DNA of 64,000 nucleotides from Actinomadura macrotermitis (GTDB taxonomy: Bacteria > Actinomycetota > Actinomycetes > Streptosporangiales > Streptosporangiaceae). The translations under genes were made by a program, and so were the position numbers. The notes beneath the pieces are model-generated. The model made no database searches and was not told the DNA's origin. It saw nothing but the letters and a program-made list of their open reading frames with translations. Where the stretch lies: positions 248,001 through 312,000 of the forward strand of contig NZ_WEGH01000004.1 in assembly GCF_009604375.1 (NCBI RefSeq), given 5' to 3'. Positions within the stretch are counted from its first letter, which is position 1; each line of letters begins with the position of its first letter. Positions 35,318 through 44,259 of this stretch are shown piece by piece.

Positions 35318-36616
35318 GTGAAGAAGCTGACCATGCGCATGGCGGGTGCGGCCGCAGTCGCGCTCATGCTCGCCGGGTGTTCCGGCTCCGGCTCGGGCGA
35401 CGCCGGCAAGGGCGGCGGCGGCGAGAAGGCGGCGATGACGTTCTGGGGGTGGGCTCCGGGCTACGCCGACGCGGTCAACGCGTTCAACGGCTCTCACCCC
35501 GGCACGCAGATCACCTACCAGCAGGTCCAGCCCGGCGCCAAGGGCGGCTACCAGAAGATGCTGAACGCGGTCAAGGCGGGCAACGCGCCGTGCCTGGCCC
35601 AGCTCGGCTACGAGACGCTGCCGAGCTTCGCCGCCCAGGGGGCCCTCCAGGACGTCGCGAAGTACGCGAACGCGGCCAAGGGCGAGTTCCAGGACGCGGC
35701 CTGGAAGTCGGTCACGCTCGGCGACAACGTCTTCGGCGCCCCCGTCGACACCGGCCCGATGGCGCTCTTCTACAACAAGAAGGTCTTCGACTCGCTCGGC
35801 TTGAAGCCGCCCGCCACCTGGGACGAGTACCGGACCGCCGCCGAGAAGATCCACGCCTCCGGCCCGCACCGCTACATCACCTCGCCCTACATGGACTACG
35901 ACTACTCGGGCCTCGCCTGGCAGGCCGGCGCCTCCTGGTTCGGCGTGGAGGGCGACTCCTGGAAGGTCACGCTCGCCTCGCCGGCCAACAAGCAGATCGC
36001 CTCCTACTGGCAGGGGCTGGTCGCCAAGGGCCTGGTCAGCAGCGCGCCCATGTACGACCAGGCCTGGTACACCGGCCTCGGCAACGGGGACATCGCCACG
36101 GTGGTCGGCGCGGTCTGGCAGGCCGGCGTGCTGAAGGACAGCGCCAAGAAGGGCTCCGGCCAGTGGGCCGTCGCCCCGATGCCGCAGTGGACCGCGGGCG
36201 CCGAGCAGGTCGGCAACGCGGGCGGGTCGGCCACCGCCGTCCTCAAGGGCTGCAAGACGCCGAAGGCGGCCTGGGAGTTCGCGCACTGGATGAGCACCGA
36301 CCGGGGCGCCTACGGGACGCTCGTGGAGAAGGCCGCGGTGTACCCGGCCGCCAAGGCGCTGCTGGACCTGCCGCAGCTGGGCGCGGCCGACCCCTACTTC
36401 GGCGGCCAGAAGATCTTCGACGTCTTCGCCAAGGCCGCGCCGAAGGTCAACCCCGACTGGCGGTGGGGCCCGGTCATGACCAAGACCGCCGCCGACCTGG
36501 ACGACGGGCTCGGCAAGGCGTGGTCGGGCAAGGGCACCTTCGACGAGGCCCTGCAGTCCGCCCAGGACAAGACGATCGCCGAGATGAAGAACCAGCACCT
36601 CAGCGTCTCCCAGTGA
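35318..36616 (+). CDS. ABC transporter sugar-binding lipoprotein
   Basis: 432 aa from a GTG with AAGGAG at good distance. Lipoprotein signal 1-20 with lipobox LAGC, then a Gly/Ser linker. The mature part is a family 1 extracellular solute-binding protein: MTFWGWAPGYADAVNAFN at the start, PVDTGPMALFYNKKVFDSLG, WDEYRTAAEKIH and an aromatic-rich binding cleft (SPYMDYDYSGLAWQAGASW). It captures an oligosaccharide or glycoside and hands it to the two permeases. No ATPase is encoded nearby; a shared MsmK-type ATPase elsewhere is usual in actinomycetes. Confidence 0.93.
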   Translation: MKKLTMRMAGAAAVALMLAGCSGSGSGDAGKGGGGEKAAMTFWGWAPGYADAVNAFNGSHPGTQITYQQVQPGAKGGYQKMLNAVKAGNAPCLAQLGYETLPSFAAQGALQDVAKYANAAKGEFQDAAWKSVTLGDNVFGAPVDTGPMALFYNKKVFDSLGLKPPATWDEYRTAAEKIHASGPHRYITSPYMDYDYSGLAWQAGASWFGVEGDSWKVTLASPANKQIASYWQGLVAKGLVSSAPMYDQAWYTGLGNGDIATVVGAVWQAGVLKDSAKKGSGQWAVAPMPQWTAGAEQVGNAGGSATAVLKGCKTPKAAWEFAHWMSTDRGAYGTLVEKAAVYPAAKALLDLPQLGAADPYFGGQKIFDVFAKAAPKVNPDWRWGPVMTKTAADLDDGLGKAWSGKGTFDEALQSAQDKTIAEMKNQHLSVSQ

Positions 36617-36624
36617 TCGCGCGC

Positions 36625-36661
36625 CGGAGCGGCGGGCCGCGCCCGCGCGGCCGCCGCTCCG
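36625..36661 (+). terminator. Intercistronic hairpin between binding-protein and permease genes
   Basis: CGGAGCGGC and GGCCGCGC pair with GCGCGGCC and GCCGCTCCG: 17 pairs with one bulged G and a two-base loop. A partial terminator here would leave the permeases expressed at a lower level than the binding protein, as in many ABC operons. Confidence 0.65.
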
Positions 36662-36689
36662 CGCCCGCGGAACGTTAGGACACGAACCG

Positions 36690-37649
36690 ATGACCAACCT
36701 CGCCCCGACGGCCGAGGCCGCCGCCGGGCGGCCCGCCCCGCCGCCGCGCCGGCGCGGGGGCCGCGGCGCCCGGCGGGGCCGGCGCACGCCGCTGCTGTTC
36801 TGCGCCCCCTTCATGGTGCTCTTCGCGGCCATGTACGTCGCGCCGATCGGCTACGCCGCCGTCAGCAGCCTGTTCACCGTCCACCGGTCGGGCCTCGGGC
36901 TGACCGCGCCGACGAAGGTGTTCGACCCGCTCGGCAACTACGCCCAGGTGTTCGGCGACCGGGAGTTCCTGTCCTCGCTCGGCCGGATCGCCCTCTTCGG
37001 CGTCGTCCAGGTGCCGGTGATGCTGCTCCTCGCGCTCGGGCTGGCGCTGCTGATCGACTCCAGGTCCGCCCGCGGCAAGGGGTTCTTCCGCCTGTCGGGC
37101 TTCGTCCCCTACGCGGTCCCCGGCGTGAGCGGCGCGCTGATCTGGTCGTTCATGTACTCGCCGCAGTCGAGCCCGGTCAACCACCTGCTGGAGCCGCTCG
37201 GCCTGCATATCCCGTTCTTCGGCGGCGGTGCCGTCCTGTGGTCGGTGGCCAACATCGTGACCTGGGGCTGGACCGGCTACAACATGATCGTCATCTACGC
37301 CTCGCTGCAGTCGATCCCGGCCGAGATCCTGGAGGCGGCGAAGATGGACGGCGCCTCCGCGCCGCGCATCGCCTGGAGCATCAAGATCCCGGCGGTGCGC
37401 GGGGCCCTGGTCCTGACCGCGGTCTTCTCCGTCATCGGATCGGCGCAGCTGTTCAACGAGCCCGCCGTCCTGCAGCCGGTCTCCGGCGGGTCGGTCTCCT
37501 CGACCTTCACGCCGATCATGTCCGCCCAGGCCGCCGTCGCGGCCGGGAACTACCCCTACGCCGCCGCGCAGTCGGTCGTGCTGGCCGTGCTGGTCGGCGT
37601 CGTGTCCTTCTTCTTCTTCAAGGCGACCGGTGAGAGGAGCAGGGCATGA
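36690..37649 (+). CDS. ABC sugar transporter permease 1 (MalF type)
   Basis: 319 aa. After an Arg/Pro-rich cytoplasmic tail of about 30 residues there are six predicted membrane spans (LLFCAPFMVLFAAMYVAPI, VPVMLLLALGLALLI and so on). The cytoplasmic EAA loop LEAAKMDGASAPRIAWSIKI docks the ATPase. Its last four bases overlap the start of the second permease. Together they form the channel for the binding protein upstream. Confidence 0.92.
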   Translation: MTNLAPTAEAAAGRPAPPPRRRGGRGARRGRRTPLLFCAPFMVLFAAMYVAPIGYAAVSSLFTVHRSGLGLTAPTKVFDPLGNYAQVFGDREFLSSLGRIALFGVVQVPVMLLLALGLALLIDSRSARGKGFFRLSGFVPYAVPGVSGALIWSFMYSPQSSPVNHLLEPLGLHIPFFGGGAVLWSVANIVTWGWTGYNMIVIYASLQSIPAEILEAAKMDGASAPRIAWSIKIPAVRGALVLTAVFSVIGSAQLFNEPAVLQPVSGGSVSSTFTPIMSAQAAVAAGNYPYAAAQSVVLAVLVGVVSFFFFKATGERSRA

Positions 37650-38521
37650 GCGCGGGCAGGGCCGTCCCGTCCCGGCCGCGGTCGGGCCGGGACACCACCT
37701 TCACGAGCCGGGCCGTCGTCATGCTGCTGCTGACGCTCTCCAGCCTCTACTTCCTGCTGCCGCTCTGGTGGCTGTTCGTCTCCGCCACCAAGCCGTTCGG
37801 CGAGCAGTTCAGCGGCAACGGGCTCTGGTTCGACGGCTTCGGGCTGTTCCACAACATCGCCGAGCTCACCGCGCAGAGCGACGGGATCTTCTGGCGGTGG
37901 ATGCTCAACAGCGTCGCCTACTGCGGGATCGGCGCCCTCGCCGGCACCGCGCTGTCGGCCCTGGCCGGCTACACCATCGCCAAGTACGAGTTCCGGGGGC
38001 GCGGCGTCCTGTTCGGCGCGGTCCTCGCCGCCGTGCTGGTGCCCAAGATCTTGTTCACGCTGCCGCTCTACCTGATGTTCTCGGGCGTCCACCTGATCGA
38101 CAACCCGCTCGCGGTGCTGCTGCCCAGCGTCGTCAGCCCCTTCGGGGTGTACCTGGCCCGCGTCTTCGCGGCGCAGAGCGTCCCGGACGAGGTGGTCGAG
38201 GCGTGCCGCCTGGACGGGGCGGGCGAGTTGCGCATCTTCCGCTCGGTCGCGGTGCCCATGATGCTGCCCGCCCTGGTGACGATCTTCCTGTTCCAGTTCG
38301 TGGACATCTGGAACAACTACCTGCTTCCCGCCATGGTGCTCGGCGACGACCACCTGCAGCCCGTCACCGTCGGGCTGGTCGGCTGGAACGCCAGCCACGT
38401 GGCGGTGCCCCCGCCGCTCGTGGTCATCGGATCGCTGGTGTCGATCGTCCCGCTCCTCGCCGCCTTCCTGGCGCTGCAGCGGTTCTGGCGCTCCGGCATG
38501 ACCGCCGGAGCCATCAAGTGA
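37646..38521 (+). CDS. ABC sugar transporter permease 2 (MalG type)
   Basis: 291 aa with six membrane spans and the EAA loop VVEACRLDGAGELRIFRSVA. The N-terminal span LLTLSSLYFLLPLWWLFVSA and the NSVAYCGIGALAG segment are typical of MalG-like subunits. ATGA overlap with the previous permease; its own stop overlaps the GTG of the beta-galactosidase, so uptake and hydrolysis are translationally linked. Confidence 0.92.
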   Translation: MSAGRAVPSRPRSGRDTTFTSRAVVMLLLTLSSLYFLLPLWWLFVSATKPFGEQFSGNGLWFDGFGLFHNIAELTAQSDGIFWRWMLNSVAYCGIGALAGTALSALAGYTIAKYEFRGRGVLFGAVLAAVLVPKILFTLPLYLMFSGVHLIDNPLAVLLPSVVSPFGVYLARVFAAQSVPDEVVEACRLDGAGELRIFRSVAVPMMLPALVTIFLFQFVDIWNNYLLPAMVLGDDHLQPVTVGLVGWNASHVAVPPPLVVIGSLVSIVPLLAAFLALQRFWRSGMTAGAIK

Positions 38522-40332
38522 CCCTCCTGCAGCCCCCCGCCGCCCGGTCCCGCCCGGCCGCCGTCCTGTCCTACCCGGGCGGCGAGCTCCTGCGCGACGG
38601 CCGGCCGCACCGCGTCCTCGCCGGATCGCTGCACTACTTCCGGGTCCACCCCCGGCAGTGGGCGGACCGGCTGGAGCGCGTCGCCGCCATGGGGCTGAAC
38701 ACCGTCGACACCTACGTCCCGTGGAACTTCCACGAGCGCGAGCGCGGCCGACCGCGCTTCGACGGCTGGCAGGACGTCGAGCGCTTCGTCCGGCTCGCCC
38801 AGGAGACCGGCCTCGACGTGATCGCGCGGCCTGGCCCCTACATCTGCGCGGAGTGGGACAACGGCGGCCTGCCCGCCTGGCTGACCGGCACGCCCGGGAT
38901 GCGGGTCCGCTCCTCGCACCCGCCCTACCTGGCCGAGGTGGCGCGCTGGTTCGACGAGCTGATCCCGCGGCTCGCCGGCCTCCAGGCCGCCCGCGGCGGC
39001 CCCGTCGTCGCGGTGCAGATCGAGAACGAGTACGGCAGCTACGGCGACGACCACCGCTACCTGCGCTGGCTGCGGGACGCGCTCGTCGAGCGCGGCATCA
39101 CCGAGCTGCTCTACACCGCGGACGGGCCGACCGACCTGATGCTCGACGGCGGCGCCCTGCCCGGCGAGCTGGCGACCGCCACGTTCGGCTCCCGCGCGGA
39201 CCAGGCGGCGCGGCTGCTGCGCTCCCGCCGGCCGGGCGAGCCGTTCGTCTGCGCGGAGTTCTGGAACGGCTGGTTCGACCACTGGGGCGAGAAGCACCAC
39301 GTCCGCCCGGTCGACGGCGCGGCCGGGACGCTCGCCGACATCCTCGGCCTCGGCGGCTCGGTCAGCGTCTACATGGCCCACGGCGGCACCAACTTCGCGC
39401 TCTGGGCCGGCGCCAACCACGACGGCGACGCCCTCCAGCCGACCGTGACCAGCTACGACTCGGACGCGCCGATCGCCGAGCACGGCGCCCTCACCCCGAA
39501 GTTCTTCGCGATCCGCGACCGGCTGCGCGCCGTGACCGGCACCGCGGACCGGCCCCTGCCCGCCGACCCGCCGCTGCTGGCGCCCCGCGGGATCGGCGTC
39601 ACCCGCGGCGCCGGCCTGCTCGCCGCCCTGGACGCGGTGTCGGCCCCCGTCCCCTCCCCGCACCCGCTCGCCTTCGAGGAGCTGGGGCAGGCGTCCGGGC
39701 TCGTGCTCTACCGCGCGCACCCGCGGCTGCCCCGGGGGGCCAACGAGGTGACGGTGCGCGGGCTGCACGACCGCGCCCAGGTCTTCGTCGACGGCGCGCC
39801 GGCCGGCGTGCTCGACCGCGAGACCGCCTCGCTCACCGTCGAGGGCGCCGGCGCGCAGGTGCGGCTCGACCTGCTGGTCGAGAACCAGGGGCGCATCAAC
39901 TACGGGCCGCGCCTCGGCGAGGGCAAGGGCATCCTGGGCGGCGTCCTGGTCGGACGCCGCCTCGTGCACGGCTGGACGATGCACCCCCTGCCGCTCGACG
40001 AGTGGACCGCCGCCGACCTCGGGCGCGCCGTCTCCGCCGCCGGGCCGCGGGGCGGCGCGGGGTTCGCCACGGCGCGGTTCACCGTGGACGAGCCCGCCGA
40101 CGCCTTCCTGGCGTTCCCCGGCTTCGGCAAGGGCTTCTTCTGGGTCAACGGCGCCCTGCTCGGCCGCTACTGGGAGATCGGCCCGCAGGTGACGCACTAC
40201 CTGCCCGCCCCCTTCCTGGTGCGGGGCGAGAACACCGTCACCCTGCTGGAGCTGGAGCGCCTCGGAGAGCGGATCGAGCTGCGCGACGCGCCCGAGCTCG
40301 GGCCGGCCGAGGAGTACGTCGAGACCTTCTGA
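38518..40332 (+). CDS. GH35 beta-galactosidase, intracellular
   Basis: 604 aa from the GTG overlapping the permease stop. GH35 barrel at 20-340: GSLHYFRVHP, the YVPWNFHE block, RPGPYICAEWDNGGLP, acid/base Glu171 in QIENEYGSYG and nucleophile Glu247 in CAEFWNGWFDHWG. The two C-terminal jelly-roll domains end in FLVRGENTVTLLELE. No signal peptide, so it acts on imported sugar. With the importer and the tagatose-type operon the likely feed is a small beta-galactoside, perhaps containing an amino sugar. That last point is inference. Confidence 0.93.
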   Translation: MTLLQPPAARSRPAAVLSYPGGELLRDGRPHRVLAGSLHYFRVHPRQWADRLERVAAMGLNTVDTYVPWNFHERERGRPRFDGWQDVERFVRLAQETGLDVIARPGPYICAEWDNGGLPAWLTGTPGMRVRSSHPPYLAEVARWFDELIPRLAGLQAARGGPVVAVQIENEYGSYGDDHRYLRWLRDALVERGITELLYTADGPTDLMLDGGALPGELATATFGSRADQAARLLRSRRPGEPFVCAEFWNGWFDHWGEKHHVRPVDGAAGTLADILGLGGSVSVYMAHGGTNFALWAGANHDGDALQPTVTSYDSDAPIAEHGALTPKFFAIRDRLRAVTGTADRPLPADPPLLAPRGIGVTRGAGLLAALDAVSAPVPSPHPLAFEELGQASGLVLYRAHPRLPRGANEVTVRGLHDRAQVFVDGAPAGVLDRETASLTVEGAGAQVRLDLLVENQGRINYGPRLGEGKGILGGVLVGRRLVHGWTMHPLPLDEWTAADLGRAVSAAGPRGGAGFATARFTVDEPADAFLAFPGFGKGFFWVNGALLGRYWEIGPQVTHYLPAPFLVRGENTVTLLELERLGERIELRDAPELGPAEEYVETF

Positions 40333-40346
40333 GCCGCGGCCCCGGC

Positions 40347-40832
40347 TCAGGTGCTCAGCAGGATCTGCGGGCTGAGCACCTTGACGTGGGCGTTGGCCCA
40401 GCGCATCTGCCGCAGGGTGTCGGGGTGGCACCGGTCGGTCAGGGCCAGCAGGTCGCCGTCCCTGGACGCCTGGGCGGCCTGCGCGATCATCACCCAGTCG
40501 ACGGACACCTCCGCCGCCTGGACGTGGACGCCGCGCAGGTCGTGCAGCAGCAGCAGGCCCGGCTCGGGGCGGCGGCCGGCCAGCTCGCCGCCCTTCTCCC
40601 GCAGCCGCGCGGCCAGGCCCGGCTCCACGGCGGGGTCGGGATCCAGGTCCAGGCCGAAGCGGCGGCCGGTCCCGGCGATCTCGACCAGGTGCCGCCGCGA
40701 CCAGCCCGCCAGGTCGCGGGCCAGGTGGTGGATCTCGGGCTCGGGCCGGTGCCGCTCGGACACCCGCAGCAGCCGGTGGGCGAGCTCCTGCTCGTGGGCG
40801 TGCAGTTCGCGCAGAACGGCCGCGACGCTCAT
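40347..40832 (-). CDS. Helical protein of unknown function coupled to the molybdoenzyme
   Basis: 161 aa. It has alpha-helical segments with many His, Glu and Arg (LRELHAHEQELAHRLL, EIHHLARDLAGWSRRHLVEI), reminiscent of four-helix bundles, followed by a hydrophobic LLLLHDLRGVHVQAAE and an AQAAQASRDGDLL segment. No cysteine ligands or membrane span. Its start overlaps the stop of the molybdopterin oxidoreductase by four bases (ATGA), so it is translated with it and may be a chaperone or partner. I do not recognise a named family. Confidence 0.75.
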   Translation of the reverse strand: MSVAAVLRELHAHEQELAHRLLRVSERHRPEPEIHHLARDLAGWSRRHLVEIAGTGRRFGLDLDPDPAVEPGLAARLREKGGELAGRRPEPGLLLLHDLRGVHVQAAEVSVDWVMIAQAAQASRDGDLLALTDRCHPDTLRQMRWANAHVKVLSPQILLST

Positions 40833-43261
40833 CGCGTTCCTCCCGGCTGCTCGTCGGCCAGCGCGGCCGTCCCGCCGCTGGTGGGCGCCCCGGCCGCGGC
40901 GAGGGGCGCGGAGGCCGTGGTGGTGGGCGCGGCCGACGGGCCCGTGCCGCGCTCGGCCAGGGCGATGCGGGCCGCGGCCGTCTTGTAGATCGGCTGCTTG
41001 GAGGCGGCGTCCCAGTCGGTGAGCGTGAGCTCGTTGGCCGCCCGGTCGTGGCCGCCGTCCGGGGCGCGGTCCCAGTAGCCGTAGTGGAACGGCAGGAACA
41101 GCACGCCCTCGCGGATGCCGGTGACCCGGACCTTGGCGTGGACGGTGCCGCGCGGCGTCGTCACCTCGGCCAGGTCGCCCTCGGCGAGGCCGCGGGCGGC
41201 CGCGTCGGCGGCGGCGACCTCCACCCAGACCTCGGGCGCGGCGGCGTCCAGCTGCGGGGCGCGGCCGGTCTTGGTGCGGGTGTGGAAGTGGTAGAGCGTG
41301 CGGCCGGTGATGAGGGCGTAGGGGTGGTCCGCGTCCGGCGCCTCGTGCGGGGGCAGGTACGCCGCCGCCTTCACGATCGCCTTGCCGCCGGGGTTCAGCG
41401 CCCGGTACTCGCCTGGTTCGACGGGGGTGCCGGTGACCAGGTCGCGGCCGTAGCTCTCGCAAACGTCCGGCGCGCTCCAGAACCCGCCGTCGGCATACAG
41501 CCGCTCGGTGCCGTCGGGGTGCTCGTCGTTGCAGGGCCACTGGACGCCGCTCGGGCCGCGCAGCCTGGCGTAGCTCAGCCCGGAGTAGTCGCAGAGGCGG
41601 CCGTGCGAGCACTCCTTCCACGCCTCGAACGCCGACTCGGGGTCGTGCCACTTGACCAGGGGCGCGCCGTCCTTGTCGCGGAAGTCCATCCGCGCGGCGT
41701 AGTCGAGGAAGATGTCCAGGTCGGCGCGGGCCTCGCCGGGCGGCTCGACGGCCTTCTCCGACAGGTGGACGGTCCGGTCGGCGTTGGTGAAGATACCGGT
41801 CTTCTCGCCCCAGGTCGCCGCCGGGAGCACCACGTCGGCCAGCTCGGCGGTCTCGGTGCGGAAGATGTCCTGCACCACCACGAACAGCCGCTCCTGCGCC
41901 AGGATCGAGCGCACCCGCGCCAGCTCGGGCAGCGAGACGGCCGGATTGGTGCCGCTGATCCACAGCATCCCGAGCGAGCCCTGCTCGGCGTAGCGCAGGA
42001 TCTGCATGGCGTGCGTCGGCGGGCCGTAGTGCGGGAGCGCGTCGGGCTCGACGTTCCAGATGCGGGCGAGGTCGGCGATGTGCTCGTCGTTGGCCCAGTT
42101 GCGAAAGCCCGGCAGGTCGCCGTCGGCGCCGCACTCGCGGGTGTTCTGCGCGGTCGGCTGCCCGTTCATCTGGAGCAGCCCGCAGCCCGGCCGGCCCAGC
42201 ATGCCGCGGATCAGGTGCAGGTTGTTGACCTGCACGGCCGCGGCGGTCGCCTGGTGCGACTGGTAGAAGCCCTGCAGCACGGTGGACAGCAGCCGCCGCG
42301 CGGTGCCGAGGACCTCGGCGGCGCGCCGGATGTCGGCGGCCGGGACGTCGCAGATCTCGGCGGCCCGCTCGGGCGGGTAGTCCTTGACGCGTTCGGCCAG
42401 CTCGTCGAACCCGACGACGTGCCGGTCGATGTACTCCCGGTCGATGTGGCCGTTCTCGATGATCTGGTGCAGCAGGCCGTTCATCAGCGCGACGTTGGTG
42501 CCCGGCAGCGGCGCCAGGTGGACGGTCGCGGCGCGGGCGACGGGTGTCGGGCGCGGGTCGACGCAGACCAGCGCGGGCGGCTCGGGCCCGGCGAGGCGGT
42601 CCAGGATCCGCGCCCAGCTCACCGACTGCGTCTCGGCCATGTTGTGGCCGAACAACGCGATCACGTCGGCGTGGTCGATGTCGGCGTAGGTGCCGGGCTG
42701 CCCGTCGGTGCCGAACGACTCCTTCAGCGCGGCCGCGGCGGTGGCGGTGCACAGGCGGGTGTTGCCGTCCAGGTGGTTGGTCCCGACGCCGGCGTGCGCG
42801 ACGACCGACAGCGTGTAGTACTCCTCGGCGAACAGCTGGCCGCTCGTGTAGAAGCCGATCGAGCCCGGCCCGCGCTCGTCCAGCAGCTCCTTGGAGCGCC
42901 GCACGATCCGGTCCATCGCGGTGTCCCAGTCGCTCTCCACCAGCCGGTCGCCGTCGCGGACCAGCGGGCGGGCCAGCCGGTCGGAGGACCGCCCGGCCTG
43001 CCAGCCGTACAGGTCCTTCGGGCCGAGGCGCCCGCGGTTGACGCGGTCGTCCGCGCGGCCCCGCACCCCGACGATGCGGCCGCCCGCGACCGCGATGTCC
43101 AGGGCGTCGCCGTTGGAGTGCAGGATCGACGCCGAGGGCACCCAGCGCTCCACCGCCGCGCCCTCCTCCAGGAAGGCGTCCACCCGGGACGGCCACTCCT
43201 GCCCGGGCCCGTAGGGCGTCCGCGTGCCCCACGGCTCGGCGATCCGGTCGATCTTCCCCAT
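40829..43261 (-). CDS. Molybdopterin oxidoreductase lacking the N-terminal Fe-S cysteines
   Basis: 810 aa, close to the nitrate reductase/formate dehydrogenase catalytic subunits of the DMSO reductase family. The usual N-terminal C-x2-C-x3-C region reads SASILHSNGDALDI: positions expected to be Cys hold Ser45, His48 and Asp52, so no 4Fe-4S cluster can be bound there. The rest is intact: GWQAGRSSDRLARPL, NTRLCTAT with Cys171 as possible Mo ligand, FGHNMAETQ, QMNGQPTAQNTRE and the C-terminal GRTLYHFHTRTKTGR. Pro/Ala/Thr-rich tail from about 775. The partner gene overlaps downstream. The reaction is unknown; electrons must leave by another route than an N-terminal cluster. Confidence 0.87.
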   Translation of the reverse strand: MGKIDRIAEPWGTRTPYGPGQEWPSRVDAFLEEGAAVERWVPSASILHSNGDALDIAVAGGRIVGVRGRADDRVNRGRLGPKDLYGWQAGRSSDRLARPLVRDGDRLVESDWDTAMDRIVRRSKELLDERGPGSIGFYTSGQLFAEEYYTLSVVAHAGVGTNHLDGNTRLCTATAAAALKESFGTDGQPGTYADIDHADVIALFGHNMAETQSVSWARILDRLAGPEPPALVCVDPRPTPVARAATVHLAPLPGTNVALMNGLLHQIIENGHIDREYIDRHVVGFDELAERVKDYPPERAAEICDVPAADIRRAAEVLGTARRLLSTVLQGFYQSHQATAAAVQVNNLHLIRGMLGRPGCGLLQMNGQPTAQNTRECGADGDLPGFRNWANDEHIADLARIWNVEPDALPHYGPPTHAMQILRYAEQGSLGMLWISGTNPAVSLPELARVRSILAQERLFVVVQDIFRTETAELADVVLPAATWGEKTGIFTNADRTVHLSEKAVEPPGEARADLDIFLDYAARMDFRDKDGAPLVKWHDPESAFEAWKECSHGRLCDYSGLSYARLRGPSGVQWPCNDEHPDGTERLYADGGFWSAPDVCESYGRDLVTGTPVEPGEYRALNPGGKAIVKAAAYLPPHEAPDADHPYALITGRTLYHFHTRTKTGRAPQLDAAAPEVWVEVAAADAAARGLAEGDLAEVTTPRGTVHAKVRVTGIREGVLFLPFHYGYWDRAPDGGHDRAANELTLTDWDAASKQPIYKTAAARIALAERGTGPSAAPTTTASAPLAAAGAPTSGGTAALADEQPGGTR

Positions 43262-43322
43262 GGTGAGCCCCCTTCTCGCACGGCAGATGTACTCCTGCCA
43301 CCCGAGACGGCGGTGAAACGCC

Positions 43323-44255
43323 TCAGCAGGGTGCGGACAGTTTCAAGATCGCGACGGCCGCCGCGGCGGGCGGCAGGACGACCGCACCCGCGGCGAAGGC
43401 CCAGGCCGCCGCCCGGGCGGCCCGGCGCGGCCGGTCCGGCACGCCGGCCTCCAGCCGCAGCAGCCGCTCGGCCAGCCCCCCTTCGCCCGGCCCCGCCGCG
43501 CCGAGCGCGTGCGCCGCCCCGGGCGCCGCCGCCAGCCGGCGCAGGGCGCCCGCCAGGGCCTGGCTCCCCCAGGCGCGCACCGCCGCCTCGTCGGCGGCCA
43601 GCTCCAGTAGCAGCGGCAGCCGCGCCTTCGCCCGCCGGACGGTCGGCGACCACGGCAGCACTGCGTGGACGAGGTCGAGCATGAGCAGCAGCGCGTGGTG
43701 GCGCCGGCGCAGATGCGCCCGCTCGTGCGCCAGGACCGCGCCGAGCTCGTCGGCGGTGAGCGCCCGCTGGGCGCCGGTGCTCACCACGATGGAACGTTCC
43801 CGTGCGGGCAGCGAGTAGGCCACCGGGACGGGGTGGTCCAGCACCAGGACGTCGGGGTGGCGGCCGTGCTCGCGGGCGACCAGGCGCAGCATCTCCCGGT
43901 GCCGGCGGCGGTGCCGCACCGCCCGGCCGAGCCGGGGCAGGCCGCGCCGCAGCCGGGCGGCGCAGGCCGCCGCGAGCGCCAGGCTCGCCGCGGCCGCCGC
44001 GGCGACCGCCCCGTGCCGGTGGTGCGGCAGGCAGTCGCGCAGCCACTCCACCAGGCCGTGGCCGGGCGCCGGCGGCGCGAGCAGCGCGACCGCGACCACC
44101 CCGGCGCACGCGACGGCGGTGCCGGCGAGCGCGGCCGCCCAGCAGGCGGCCACCGCGCCGGGGCCGGCCGACCGCCACGGCCGGTCCAGGACGGGCCCGG
44201 CCGAGCAGCCGAGCAGGACGGCCGCGGCGAGCAGGGCGGCCACCGCGCCGATCAC
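43323..44255 (-). CDS. M56-family membrane metallopeptidase (BlaR1-like)
   Basis: 310 aa. Hydrophobic spans at the N-terminus and at the C-terminus surround a cytoplasmic zinc protease core with HERAH (VLAHERAHLRRRHH) and the third ligand in LLELAADEAAV. There is no penicillin-binding sensor domain. In BlaR/BlaI-type pairs the protease cleaves the repressor when a signal reaches the membrane. Start is GTG, four bases after the BlaI-type gene, so they are an operon. Confidence 0.88.
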   Translation of the reverse strand: MIGAVAALLAAAVLLGCSAGPVLDRPWRSAGPGAVAACWAAALAGTAVACAGVVAVALLAPPAPGHGLVEWLRDCLPHHRHGAVAAAAAASLALAAACAARLRRGLPRLGRAVRHRRRHREMLRLVAREHGRHPDVLVLDHPVPVAYSLPARERSIVVSTGAQRALTADELGAVLAHERAHLRRRHHALLLMLDLVHAVLPWSPTVRRAKARLPLLLELAADEAAVRAWGSQALAGALRRLAAAPGAAHALGAAGPGEGGLAERLLRLEAGVPDRPRRAARAAAWAFAAGAVVLPPAAAAVAILKLSAPC

Positions 44256-44259
44256 GCGG

